64,000 bases of DNA, taken from NCBI RefSeq assembly GCF_000208745.1, contig NC_030852.1, positions 34,858,167 through 34,922,166 on the forward strand, written 5' to 3'. This DNA is from Theobroma cacao (Eukaryota > Streptophyta > Magnoliopsida > Malvales > Malvaceae). Positions within the stretch are counted from its first letter, which is position 1. Every line of letters starts with the position of its first letter. The notes below the pieces were generated by a model. The model was not told the DNA's origin, searched no databases, and saw only the letters and a program-made list of their open reading frames with translations. The position numbers were made by a program, and so were the translations under genes. Below, in pieces: positions 21,582 through 32,618 of the stretch.

Positions 21582-23006
21582 ATGGAAAACTCACAGGAAA
21601 CAACAGTACATGTAGCTATGGTGCCAACACCTGGCATGGGTCACCTGCTTCCACTCGTTGAGTTCGCCAAGCGACTCGTTCACCAGTACCACAACTTTGA
21701 ATTAACCATCATTGTCCCCGATGATGGCTCACCCATGAAATACCAAAGACAACTCCTTCAAGCCCTACCCAAATCAATTTCCTCCATTTTTCTCCCACCT
21801 GTGAGTTTTGAAGATTTGCCTGAGGACGTCGGAATCGAGACCAAGATTGTACTCAGCCTGGTCCGGTCACTGCCTGCTCTTAAAGACTTGCTCAAGGTCT
21901 TAGTCGAGTCAACTCGACTTGTGGCCGTGGTTGTTGACCTTTTTGGCATCGATGCAATTGATGTATTTGAAGAATTTGGCCTTAAGCCCTACATATTCTT
22001 TCCTTCAACTGCTATGTTGTTACAATTGATATTTCACTTGCCTAAGCTTGATGAAATGTTTTCTTGTGAGTATAGAGATTTGTCTGAGCCGATCAAGTTA
22101 CCCGGATGCGTGCCGTTTCACGGAAGCGATATAACGGACCCTGTTCAAGACAAGAAGAATGTGGGTTACCAATTGGTTATTCAGCTATGCAGACGCTACC
22201 CATTGGCAGCAGGGATTATAGTTAATAGCTTTATGGACTTGGAACAGGATGCCTTTAGGGCTTTGATGGAGAATGAAATTGGTCTACCCAAGGTTTACCC
22301 GGTTGGACCACTAATACAAACAAGTTCAATGAATGAAGTTAACGAGTCTAACAATTGTTTAAGGTGGTTAGATGTGCAGCCTCATGGTTCGGTGGTTTAT
22401 GTATGTTTTGGAAGCGGTGGGACACTCTCTCACGAGCAGATGAATGAATTGGCGTTGGGACTGGAAATGAGTGGACAAAGATTTCTCTGGGTTGCAAAGA
22501 GCCCGGCTGAAAAGGCTACAAATGCCACTTACTTTGGTGTAGAAAGTGTCAAAGACCCTTTCCATTTTCTGCCCGATGGGTTCTTGGAAAGGACCAAAGG
22601 GGTGGGTGTAGTGGTGCGGTCTTGGGCTCCTCAGATCGAGATCTTGAGACATGGCTCAACGGGAGGGTTCTTAACCCATTGTGGGTGGAATTCAACCTTG
22701 GAGGCGATTGTGCACGGTGTGCCACTGATTGCATGGCCACTCTATGCAGAACAAAAGATGAACGCAGTGCTTTTAGCAGATGATCTGAAGGTAGCAATCA
22801 GGGTCAAAGAGAATGAAAATGGGGTGGTGGGGCGAGAAGACATTGCAAAATTTGTTGAGGGACTGATTGAGGGGGAAGAAGGGCAACTGCTCAGGAACAA
22901 GATGAAAAAACTGAAGGATGCTGCAAAAATGGTTTTGAGCCCAGATGGATCATCCACAAAATCACTGGCCAAGGTAGCAGAAATGTGGAAAAACCAGGAA
23001 AAATAA
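21582..23006 (+). CDS. UGT72B-like UDP-glycosyltransferase (hydroquinone glucosyltransferase-like)
   Basis: An intronless gene of 474 residues, the usual length for plant family 1 glycosyltransferases. It would transfer glucose from UDP-glucose to a small phenolic acceptor in the cytosol. The catalytic His is H21 in PTPGMGHL and its partner Asp is D119 in VVVDLFG. The 44-residue PSPG donor box spans 348-391 (starts WAPQIEIL, contains GGFLTHCGWNS, ends WPLYAEQ, with Trp348, His/Cys and the final Gln that favours UDP-glucose). Overall it resembles UGT72B1 and arbutin synthase from memory. The start is set at 21582 (CACCATGG-like context, same as the pseudogene copy), not at the in-frame ATG at 21552. 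It is the intact member of the tandem duplication; the pseudogene at 15195-17749 is its sister. The exact acceptor cannot be predicted. Confidence 0.95.
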   Translation: MENSQETTVHVAMVPTPGMGHLLPLVEFAKRLVHQYHNFELTIIVPDDGSPMKYQRQLLQALPKSISSIFLPPVSFEDLPEDVGIETKIVLSLVRSLPALKDLLKVLVESTRLVAVVVDLFGIDAIDVFEEFGLKPYIFFPSTAMLLQLIFHLPKLDEMFSCEYRDLSEPIKLPGCVPFHGSDITDPVQDKKNVGYQLVIQLCRRYPLAAGIIVNSFMDLEQDAFRALMENEIGLPKVYPVGPLIQTSSMNEVNESNNCLRWLDVQPHGSVVYVCFGSGGTLSHEQMNELALGLEMSGQRFLWVAKSPAEKATNATYFGVESVKDPFHFLPDGFLERTKGVGVVVRSWAPQIEILRHGSTGGFLTHCGWNSTLEAIVHGVPLIAWPLYAEQKMNAVLLADDLKVAIRVKENENGVVGREDIAKFVEGLIEGEEGQLLRNKMKKLKDAAKMVLSPDGSSTKSLAKVAEMWKNQEK

Positions 23007-24641
23007 GAATTTCAAGGATACGCTTGTAATAAGTGTTGTAGTATCATGCCAGTTCTGCTAGTAATACATTAATTTGATGTGTGGTGAATGGTGACTGTAG
23101 ATTAGCCTTTTGCACTCTGTTATTTACGTTAAAGTGATTGAACGGAATCTTGACTCTGGACCCTAAAACTCCATCTCAGTATACGTAAGTACCTTGAACA
23201 AGCACGATGATTCAATGCTCCCGAAGGCGAGGGAACAAATTTGACTGTTTCCTCCGTTGAATTCAGTAACATCTTATATTCACAAATGACGCTGTCAGTT
23301 GAAAACTTTTAGCTAGACCTCGTAATACCAGGTTAAGGAGAACGTAACTTAAGAAAGTTAAGGCATCGAGCAAACAAGAAATACAGGAAAAAATAGTTTA
23401 GAAAATCCCTAATGAATTATTATAACGCCCAGGAAACAAAGCTGTTATTCTCAAAGATTGGCAAATTGGGAGTTTGATGCGTACAACAAATTAATTTTTC
23501 AGTGTTCCTTTTCTTACCAATTAATTTAAAATGATCATACCCTCGTTCACAATACTAACTTTAGAGTGTTACAATCATATTATATCACATATGACTTTTT
23601 AATTTTACATTTAGTAATATTTTTTAAATTTATAAATACATATTTAACATATGTAAAAAAATACATACACAAACACACGTATAAAAATAAATAAATCATG
23701 CAAAAATAATAAAAAGTTTAAAAATATAATTTCTAGAATAATCTGAATATAATATGTAAAAGTTTTACTTTGAAGCCTTATATATATTATTCACACAAAT
23801 AATCATTATTTTTATTACCTTATTGATCCTGCGTATGTTTAATGAGAGCCATAGAAACCTGCAACATTGAGTCTTTTTTTTGGTTTTTTTCATGCTTTGA
23901 TAAATTGAATCATGAAGTCATAGGAAGTACAGAGCCTTTGGTGGTCCAAAACCTGACGCTAAGCTGCAAAATTTTGGTTGGCTCTCATTAATACCACCTT
24001 TTTTTTTTTTTATCAACCAAAATGCTCTCTTTCATTTGTCCATTGCAATAGTTTCAGAAAAATACAAAAAAATTATGTTAATTTATATTTAAGGACTTTA
24101 AAAATTAAAAATTTCTTGAAAAATGAGATATAAAATCTCTTTTTCATTGATATTATATAAGATCAATATACTAATAATACATCAAATATAAATCCAAATC
24201 AAATTGAGGTTTATTATAGATTACGGTGAATTTTCCGGACCTTGCATTGGTTTTCCCTGGAGCCGTCTCAACACTGACAATTCAAAACTTAACAAATTCG
24301 TTCATCAACCTTATTTTTTTCCTGCTATTTTATTTTTATTTGATCACACAAGCCTGTCAAAATAAATTCCAATGGAATTCGTTACCCGCCAATTACTTTA
24401 ATCCCGCCTTGTTTATTTTAATTGATCGAAAATTGCATTAAAATATAGGTGGAAGACCGTAGCTACGATCACATCGCATTAGTTCCTGCCTGGTCTGCGC
24501 TGAACTTGTTTAAATATATATAGGATAGGAGTACATTTGTTTTACTATTGTTCTTGTACGTTTGAACATCGAATTCAAAAATATCACAATCACTTCAAAG
24601 TGTGTAATAATGTTATTATCTTTAAGGTTTTATTCATCTTT

Positions 24642-24975
24642 ATTTACAATGTGTAAAAGAGTTACCCGATTATAAATTTCAAAAAATAATGAAATTCAGT
24701 AATTGATTGTATTTTACATTGACAAAATCAATCTACTAAGTATCCACTAGTGTATAATAAGATTACTTAACTTTTATAAAATTTTCTTATAATAAAATGA
24801 TATATAAGAAATCTGAAAAATATTGAGAAATGAAAGAAAAATTGTTGTTTTTTTTATTCTGTGTTTTCTTTTATTCCAAAAAGAGTATATTTATAAGTCT
24901 ATGTAACTATTCCTAACAAATACAATTGTATCTATTTCAAATAGACACAACTATTTATTTCCAATAGTCATGTTG
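24642..24975. repeat. direct repeat unit 1 upstream of third UGT
   Basis: Shares with unit 2, in order, TTTACA.TGTG.AAAAGAGTTA, AATTGATTG, ACAAGATTACTTAA-like, AAAATGATATATAA, TTTATTCTGTGTTTTCTTTT and AATTGTATCTAT..CAAATAGACACAA. The offset is about 420 bp. Confidence 0.8.
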
Positions 24976-25061
24976 GTTTTTTGATAAATATAATTGTTTG
25001 TTTTTTAATATAATTATTTTAACGAACTTAATTGTTTGTATACAAGAGTTATTGATTTTCC

Positions 25062-25385
25062 ATTTACATTGTGCAAAAGAGTTATTGACTATAAATCTCA
25101 AAGATACAATGAAATCTAATAATTGATTGCATTCTATATTAACAAAATTAATCCACTGAACATCCATCAGTGTTCAGTATATGACAAGATTACTTAAATT
25201 TAATAAAATTTTTCTGCAACAAAATGATATATAATAAATCTAAAGAATATTGAAAAATGAGTGAAAGATTATTATTTTCTTTATTCTGTGTTTTCTTTTG
25301 TCTCAAAAAAAATCTATAAGTAATTGTTCCCAAAAAATATAATTGTATCTATCAAATAGACACAATTGTTTATTTTCGATAATCA
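25062..25385. repeat. direct repeat unit 2 upstream of third UGT
   Basis: Second copy of the unit at 24642-24975, with scattered substitutions and small indels. It ends about 150 bp before the predicted TATA box. It could be a local duplication or two decayed copies of a terminal repeat. Confidence 0.8.
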
Positions 25386-25540
25386 TAATTGTTAGTTTTT
25401 CAATAAATATAATTATTTAAATAAATATAACTTTTGAACAAACTTAATTATATAAACAAATATAACTTTCGAACAATCATAATTATTCAATTTTCCTTTT
25501 TAATTCCTCCATGACCATTATTGAAAATGTCCTACACCAC

Positions 25541-25547
25541 TATATAT
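25541..25547 (+). promoter_or_regulatory. candidate TATA box of third UGT
   Basis: TATATAT lies 43 nt before the ATG at 25584, which would leave a very short leader of roughly 10-15 nt. Confidence 0.4.
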
Positions 25548-25583
25548 TTCGTTGATATCGTAGCTTGAGCATCAAATTCCTCC

Positions 25584-27005
25584 ATGGAAACCACCCAAGA
25601 ATCACCGCTCCATGTAGTCATCGTGCCTACTCCAGGCATGGGTCACTTGATCCCGCTCATCGAGTTCGCCAAGCGACTGGTGGACCTCCACAAGTTTGCC
25701 GTAACTTTCTTTGTCCCCAACGATGGCTCACCCATGAAACTCCAAAGACAACTCCTTTTAACCCAACCCGAGCCAATTTCCTCCATCTTTCTCCCTCCTG
25801 TTAGCTTTGACGATCTGCCCGAGGATGCCAAAATCGAGACCCGGATTATTCTCAGCCTGAATCGGTCGCTTCATTTTCTCAGAGATTCGTTCAAGGTACT
25901 AGCTCAGTCAACTCGGGTAGTGGCCTTCGTCGTTGATGTTTTTGGCATCGATGCATTTGATGTCGCCAAAGAATTTGGACTTGAACCTTACATTTTCGTC
26001 ACTACCGCTGTTATGCTATTATCATTGATATTTGAGTTACCCAAGCTTGATCAGATGTTTTCGTGCGAATATAGAGATTTGCCTGAGCCGATCAAATTAC
26101 CAGGATGCGTGCCGTTCCATGGAAGCGATGTTCCTGACCCGCTTCAACACAGGACAAATTTTGCCTATCAAGAGACTCTTCAGCAATGCAAACGTTACCC
26201 ATTGGCTGCTGGGATTATCATTAACAGTTTTATGGACTTGGAAAAGGGTACTTTGGATGCTTTAATGGAGAGTGGGCGTGGTTTGCCTGCGGTTTACCCA
26301 GTTGGACCTCTAATACGAACTAGTTCAACCAGTGAAGTTGAAGGCTCTAACAATTGCTTAAGGTGGTTGGATGAGCAGCCTAGCGGGTCAGTGCTATATG
26401 TCTGTTTTGGAAGTGGTGGGACTCTTTCGCATGAACAGCTAAATGAATTGGCACTGGGTTTGGAAATGAGTGGGCAAAGATTTCTTTGGGTTGTCAAGGA
26501 ACCCAACGAAATTGTTGCAAACGCCACTTATTTTGGTATAGAAAACGTCAAGAACCCTTTTGCTTTTCTGCCTGATGGGTTTTTGGAAAGGACCAAAGAG
26601 GTGGGTTTGGTGGTTCCATCTTGGGCTCCTCAGATTCAAGTCTTGAGTCACGGCTCGACCGGTGGGTTCTTGACCCATTGCGGTTGGAATTCGGTTTTAG
26701 AGTCTATCGTGCATGGCGTGCCATTAATCGCATGGCCACTCTATGCAGAGCAAAAGATGAATGCTGTACTTCTAAAAGATGGTCTGAAGGTTGCATTTAG
26801 GGTCAGAGTGAACGAAGATGGGCTGGTTGGGCGAGAAGATATTGCAAAATATGTGAAGGAACTGATTGAAGGGGACGAAGGGCAGTTGCTTAGAACCAGG
26901 GTGAGAAAACTGAAAGATGCTGCCAAAGTAGGTCTGAGCCCAGATGGACCTTCTACAAAATCCCTTGCCAAGATAGCAGAAATTTGGAAGAACAAAAAAA
27001 ATTAG
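25584..27005 (+). CDS. UGT72B-like UDP-glycosyltransferase, diverged paralogue
   Basis: An intronless gene of 473 residues, the same family as the gene at 21582 but clearly diverged across its length. H21 (PTPGMGHL) and D118 (FVVDVFG) form the catalytic pair. The PSPG box spans about 347-390 (WAPQIQVL, GGFLTHCGWNS, WPLYAEQ) with the final Gln typical of UDP-glucose users. Acceptor-side residues differ from the neighbour, for example the 90-130 and 180-200 regions, so acceptor range may differ. The start at 25584 has a good context (CTCCATGGA). Its upstream DNA does not match that of copies A and B, so it comes from an older duplication. A role in phenolic or monolignol glucoside formation is inferred from UGT72 family knowledge. 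Confidence 0.95.
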   Translation: METTQESPLHVVIVPTPGMGHLIPLIEFAKRLVDLHKFAVTFFVPNDGSPMKLQRQLLLTQPEPISSIFLPPVSFDDLPEDAKIETRIILSLNRSLHFLRDSFKVLAQSTRVVAFVVDVFGIDAFDVAKEFGLEPYIFVTTAVMLLSLIFELPKLDQMFSCEYRDLPEPIKLPGCVPFHGSDVPDPLQHRTNFAYQETLQQCKRYPLAAGIIINSFMDLEKGTLDALMESGRGLPAVYPVGPLIRTSSTSEVEGSNNCLRWLDEQPSGSVLYVCFGSGGTLSHEQLNELALGLEMSGQRFLWVVKEPNEIVANATYFGIENVKNPFAFLPDGFLERTKEVGLVVPSWAPQIQVLSHGSTGGFLTHCGWNSVLESIVHGVPLIAWPLYAEQKMNAVLLKDGLKVAFRVRVNEDGLVGREDIAKYVKELIEGDEGQLLRTRVRKLKDAAKVGLSPDGPSTKSLAKIAEIWKNKKN

Positions 27006-27477
27006 ATTTCATTTTATTGATATTTTCCTTTTTTATTTTTTAGTTATAAAAACTAAATCAAAAATAAAATATAATAAAAAAACAAAAAGCATCAACCTTC
27101 TATTATAAAAATAAAATAAAATTGTCCACATGGATTTATTCGTATGGTCACTTTTTCTGATTTGCAAATTTACATTAATACTCTTTTTTATGTTAACTCA
27201 ATACTTTATGAATACATCAAAATGATGCAATTTTGATGGAGCTAGGAAATAGAGCAACTATCAATCTATTTTCCTGGACTCCTAACCCACAGGACTAATC
27301 GCCCAACATGAATGCAGCACATTTCCTATAGCCTCCCATAGCCATCGTTAGCATTTAATATTTACGGTACCACCATTAAATCCCACTAAAACTTCTCTCC
27401 TCAACCAGTATAGACTTCAACAATTAATACCACGCAGTTCCATGCAATAACCTAACCTTAATATCCATTAAATTTCT

Positions 27478-28280
27478 TTTTTTTTTTAATGGTAAGAGAA
27501 TTTCATAAATTACTTGGCACATCGGTGCTATTACAAAGTAAGGAATCTGGAGACGTATCATATGCCTTCCTAAGAAACTAATCAATGACTTCAAAGGGAG
27601 AAATCTACCCTTGTAAAATACACGTTCATAGGCAGCAGTATGCCTTGCCTGACCACCCCAGCTTTGGCAAATCCGTCAGCTAGATGGTTGGCTTCTCTGT
27701 TAATATAAGTGAAGGTGACCAGTTTAAAGGTTACTGTAAATATTCTTCATCCGCCAAGAAGCAAAGCTAAGATTCAGAACCCAGCTAATAGCGTTCTTGG
27801 AATCATTTTCGACAATGGGAAAATTGGAAGTCCATGGTGATGAGGGGAACAGAGAAAGGCCTTTTTTGATAGTAAGGAACTGGGCATAGTTGGAGTCCTC
27901 TATGCCCATGGGAGAAGAGAAGACTCCTTTAATGAAACCTTCAATCATCTCTAATAGTACCTCCTATTCCAGTAAAGCCTGATTTACCGAAGGTAGAATA
28001 GTAGATATTAAGCTTATGGGAACTTGGAGGGACCTTTTCCATTCAGATGTATACTTTAACTTACACATTCTTATTGTACGAGTGATTTTGCTTGGTTCCA
28101 AAACGAAGTAAGAAGCACGGATATGGTTCATACGCCACTTTCCTTTGCACCAGTAAAGAGTCAAATGGTGGAGAAGAAAAGCATTTTCTAAATGCAGGTG
28201 AGGAGTCGGAAGGGAAATTATTGGCAACCGAATAATTTTTTCCTGAGAGGCTTCTTTTTGAGCCTTTTTCTTCCGCAACT
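27478..28280 (-). pseudogene. LINE (non-LTR retrotransposon) 3' remnant with RNase H-like domain
   Basis: On the minus strand, pieces of the plant RNase H-like domain found at the end of LINE polyproteins are readable: GKSGFTGIGGTIRD, then in another frame GIEDSNYAQFLTIKKGLSL and ENDSKNAISWVL, then TFTYINREANHLADGFAKAG. Stops and a frameshift separate the pieces (for example after GGTIRDD). A run of T on the plus strand at about 27478-27489 is the poly(A) tail of the minus-strand element, which fixes the 3' end. It is 5'-truncated, as is common for LINE insertions. Confidence 0.75.
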
Positions 28281-29290
28281 TATGTCATAACCAGGCTCAG
28301 TTTCATTTCAGCTACTCGCTCTCATTTTTTCCATAGCCACACTAGACTACAAAACTTGCCAACTTCCCCTACATTCCATCTTTTGTATTAATTCTCTTCT
28401 GTTTTGTCAAATGTCTTGTAGCAACATTAATTAATGTCGGCTGGTTTGTGATTATTATTGGTAAGCTTCTGTTTTTGCATTTATAAGACTTCAAGTTGTA
28501 GATACAAACAATATCTCCTGACTCTTGGCCCTCAAGAAATCTTCACCTATGCTCTGTTTAAATCACAAGAGTAGTTACATTCTAAATTAGTTAACATGCT
28601 CATCAAGTTGCAAAATCAACGGTTAATACGTTAATTGCAATTGCCATTTGAAAAAACAAAGAAATTACTGGAAAATTTTTAAAAATTCCCTCAATGGTTA
28701 CAAGATTCCTAAAGATATTAGATGACCTTCTTTTTTTTTCCCTTTTTTTGATTTTTTTTGCCAACTTGAATTATAAACAAAATTGGCAAGAAATCTTTGA
28801 ATCGGATTGAAAGGTGCTTGTAAGGAAATTGCAAAGAAAGAATGGAAACTTAAGACAGCGAATCAAACAATCCAAACTTAGCTTGATATGAAGAACTGCA
28901 AACCAAGCGGCAGATCGGATTGCTCTCAGTCAAAACAAGATGCTTTGCCCTGAGAACTGGTTGCAAGCACTCCCGTCATCCTCGGTGTTCTTTTAGGACA
29001 AGGATGGTCCTGCCCCGAGAGTTTCGTGTATTAATCTGGAATAGATGTTCTTGGTTAATAATTTGGTGTATACTTACAATGTTCTTTCGGAAAGGAAAAA
29101 AAAACTAAAATGAAATCACAAGAATTTTCTTTGCTCAATTGATTTCTCTGAAAAGAATGTTTTCGTGTTACGCAAATTCTGATTTAAACATCCGTTGACT
29201 TTTGCTTTTTTTCTTATTCATTTTATATTGAAGAAAAATCACACCTTCTTAAACTATATAAATTAATTCAATTAATTTTTTCATAATATT

Positions 29291-29360
29291 CAAATATTTG
29301 GTTTATTAATCAATACATGATAGGGTTCGAACCCCTTGTTCAAATTAAAAAAAAAAAAGA
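29291..29360 (+). mobile_element. SINE-like 3' tail, copy 2
   Basis: The best preserved of three copies: ATTTGGTTTATTAATCAATA, then a box B-like GGGTTCGAACCCC, then TTCAAATT and a run of A. It lies about 250 bp before the SEH1 start codon. Confidence 0.55.
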
Positions 29361-29612
29361 TATTTATAATATAAAACTAATTAAGTTTTTCACAAGATCT
29401 TTTACCTATTACTGTACGACTATTAACTTCAAGAATTTACCTTTGGTGGTGTGCACAGTTAATTCCCAACATGGTTGATACAAATGGCCCAAGCCCTATA
29501 GCTCAGTCAGTCCAAGGCTCATAGCTTAAGCCCAGAAGCTTGGGCTTGGACCTTTCAAAAACCCAGAGTTTAGGGTTTTGTAGCACCTGAATCTGTAACA
29601 GATTGTACGGAC

Positions 29613-32600
29613 ATGGAGAAACCATTGGCGACACTCGAAAGAGGCACGACATGCTCGGCCTGGAACTACTGCGGCGAGAGATTAGCCGCAGGTTCCGTCG
29701 ACGGTTCTCTTTCCATCTTAGATTCTCGTGACTCTTCCTCTTCTTCCTTCATTTGCTCCTCCAAACTCAAGGTCAAAGAATCTTTTTGTTTTTTTTTTCG
29801 CGTTTCATTTTTTTTATTTAATACTTATCGCATTTTAGGCCCAATTTTTTGAGTTGGTGTCTTCGATTTTAGGCCAGTGAAGCTGGTATTGTGAAGGTTG
29901 CTTGGATCCCTCCTGAGTATGGGGATGCTGTTGCTTGCATTTGTGAAGATGGGACTTTATCCATATGGGAAGAGCTTGTAGAAGGTTTTTTTCTTCCCTG
30001 AATTTTTCATCCTTAGATTTGATGGTAATATTTCGAAAATGCCGATTGGTATTGTAAATTTTGATAGGTACACAACCTCCTCAGTGGAAGCTATGCAAAA
30101 GCTTTAAGACTAGTTCGAAGGTTCTAGATGTTCAATTTGGAGTCAACCAGACGAGTTTGAAAATGGTCAGCTTTATAACTGAATGGTTTTGCAAATTCTG
30201 CTCCATGTTACCATAATAGCAAATATAATATATTTTGCTTTGACAATCGACATTTTCATAGCTACTTTTCATTTAGTTTTACAGGTTGCTGCTTACTCAG
30301 ACGGCTTTGTGAAAATCTTTGAGCTCCTCGATCCATTGGAACTAAAGAACTGGCAACTTCAGGTGCTCAATTCTGTGCATCTACGCTTCCCTTTTTTTCT
30401 GTTGCATTTTCTAGATATCCAGTCATTCCCAATCGTTAGTTTTGCATGTTATATTGTACTCTCGTGAGTGTCTGTACTCTCTCCACTCATCCACGTTCTG
30501 ATTTTCTTTTAACTCTTTTATGATTTTTATTTCAGGCTGAATATCAGAATGTTATAGATTCCGTTTCTACATTTGGGAAGGCTTCATGCTTAACAGCTTG
30601 TATTTCTTGGAATCCTCAAAGGGGTGAAGGCCAAGAATCAAGCTTTATTTTGGGTTTCAATTCTAATACTCCACAGCTCAATTCCCCCAAGGTATTCTTA
30701 AATTCATTTTCCTTGCAGCTAAATTCTGCTCTACTATAATGGGATTGGGGTGCATCAATTTGTTCCATCCATGAGCATCGTCTCTGTAGTATGCAGCGTA
30801 TCTTTATTTGGTTTGGTTTATCAAGTTCCAGCATCCCAAGTTATTGAAAACTGGGCAAGTTTGCTAGCCGAGATCACCCATATTCTGATGTTAGGAGATT
30901 GGCCGTTATCATTATTCTTGAGTGACTTGCTTACTGACAGAAACATGTGGATGTGCTGTTATATTGCTAATTTAGACTCACTCTAGAGTTCCATAGGTGT
31001 GGGAATTTGATCCAGCTCATCAGAGATGGCTCCCAGTAGCAGAGTTGGCTTTGCCTGGTGACAAGGGAGATCAAGTTTATTCTGTTGCATGGGCACCAAA
31101 CATTGGACGGTAATGGAAATTATTATTCTTTGTGAAAATGTTTTTCTTTATGAGCCGTTGCCCATTAGTAGGATTTAAGTCTTTATAGTATAGAGTCCAC
31201 AAGTTCCTCTCTTATGCTGGGGTTCAACTGGGATATTTTCCAGACCATTTGCATTGTGAATTCTGTTGAAACTAAATACCTTTTTTCTTCTTTGTAGGCC
31301 ATATGAGGTAATAGCTGTTGCATCTCAAAAAGGAATTGCTATATGGCATGTTGGATCAACCCCTGACTTGGATGGAAGGCTCTCAGTAGAGAAGGCTGCA
31401 TTGCTTTCTGAACATAACAGTGAGGTATACAATAGTTAAAATTTTATATTCTGTATATTGTTTTCTATTACTCTACATGTGATTTGTACAGCTGCAATAT
31501 TTAAAATTTATACAGTTTGTATGTGTGTATAAAGGCATAAATGAGGTTTTTTTTTAGTGTGTGATTTGGATTTGGCTCCTCACTAGTTGGGATTTCAACT
31601 GAATAGCTGCAGTTTTCAGTTAGATAGTGAGAAAAATCATCTAAAACGCACCATGGTAAAATTTAAGCCTCTGTTTTTCATTGTGGCATTGCCAGTAAGA
31701 GCCCTGGCACCAGCAATATTAATTTATCACTCTCTCTGGCTGCTTAACTATCAACATCCTCTCCTTTGATTTGTCTATTCACCACAAAAGCATCATCAAT
31801 TTTTTTTTGTCTTTATCTTAGCCTTTTCTCTTTTCTTTTTGGATTTCTGTTTCCTTTCACAAGTCTGAATTTTGCTTCTTGTAGCCTGCTTCTTTCTCAT
31901 TTTCTTGTGAAATTTTGGCTGATGATAGGTTACGAATGGCAGTTGTCTTAGTGTTTAGGGAGGCGCCTTGATGATTGATTGAATGCATGGTACTCTGGAC
32001 CAGGCAGAGAAGGGATAACATATATGATATATGTAGATGTTTTGAAACTTGGCAGTATCCAAATTCTTGTGATCTTAGTGCGCATAAGACCAGGAGAATG
32101 GTGCATGTTATACATGTTAGGACTGAGTTTAATATGCTTAAATGTTCCTGCTATCCCTATGCTACTTTTTGGTAAAACTGCTACACTAGCAAAGAGAGCT
32201 AACCGCTTAGTGCCCTAAGCTAGCTAGCTAAATTAATGGAAAACTTATTTTTAACCTTTATGTCCACCTTTTTACCTATTTTCTCATCACATTTTTTAGA
32301 CAAAGGTAACAAGTGTATGTATATCTCTTGTATATTTCTGCCTCTATAACTAGACTTGCGTACTTACACAGAAAGAGGCTATAGCTCTACTTGCCTGCTC
32401 TCCTATTTTACTTTAGGTAGATTTGTTCACTTTCATGGAGAAGGTGAGTTAAATGATTAAAATCTTGTTGTTTGTTTGATGATCAGGTGTGGCAGATGGA
32501 ATGGGATATGAGCGGAATGACCTTGGCAACTACTGAAAGTAATGGGCCTGTAAGGCTGTGGCAATCCAACTTGAACGGCGCTTGGCATGAACAAGCCGCA

Positions 32601-32618
32601 TTTGAACCCACTTCTTAG
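29613..32618 (+). CDS. SEH1: nucleoporin SEH1 (WD40 repeat protein of the nuclear pore Y-complex)
   Basis: Eight exons: 29613-29771, 29873-29984, 30068-30165, 30285-30362, 30536-30691, 30997-31109, 31298-31424 and 32487-32618. They sum to 975 nt and encode 324 residues; phases agree and all borders are GT..AG. SEH1 is a WD40 beta-propeller subunit of the Nup107-160 (Y) complex and also of the SEA/GATOR complex. Diagnostic stretches are TTCSAWNYCGERLAAGSVDG near the N-terminus, EYGDAVACICEDGTLSIWEE, VAAYSDGFVKIFELLDPLEL, SVAWAPNIGRPYEVIAVASQ and, at the end, VWQMEWDMSGMTLATTESNG followed by LWQSNLNG.WHEQA. They match the Arabidopsis SEH1 homologue in order and length from memory. The last intron is long (1,062 bp). 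It is likely a single-copy housekeeping gene; no defect is seen. Confidence 0.96.

Larger units (their letters stand above)
18165..23190 (+). repeat. tandem segmental duplication, copy B (flank + intact UGT)
   Basis: Counterpart of copy A at about 12440-17920; collinear apart from the Harbinger-like insertion here and the copia insertion and TC run there. Boundaries are approximate. Confidence 0.8.
23007..25583. other. intergenic AT-rich region with a direct repeat
   Basis: No gene seen. The first 180 bases are the 3' flank shared with the pseudogene copy. From 24642 a direct repeat of about 330 bp occurs twice. Short homology-like runs of AACAAATATAATT follow up to the promoter of the third UGT. 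Confidence 0.65.
27006..29612. other. intergenic region with LINE remnant and SINE-like tail
   Basis: The only recognisable content is a minus-strand LINE 3' fragment (27478-28280) and a SINE-like tail (29291-29360). A less AT-rich stretch at 28850-29060 gave no recognisable protein. The last 160 bases are the leader of the SEH1 gene. Confidence 0.6.

Noticed and set aside
28920..29108. plus-strand frame of 62 residues in a less AT-rich patch
   Set aside because: No family likeness, and no promoter or splice context; possibly part of old element DNA.
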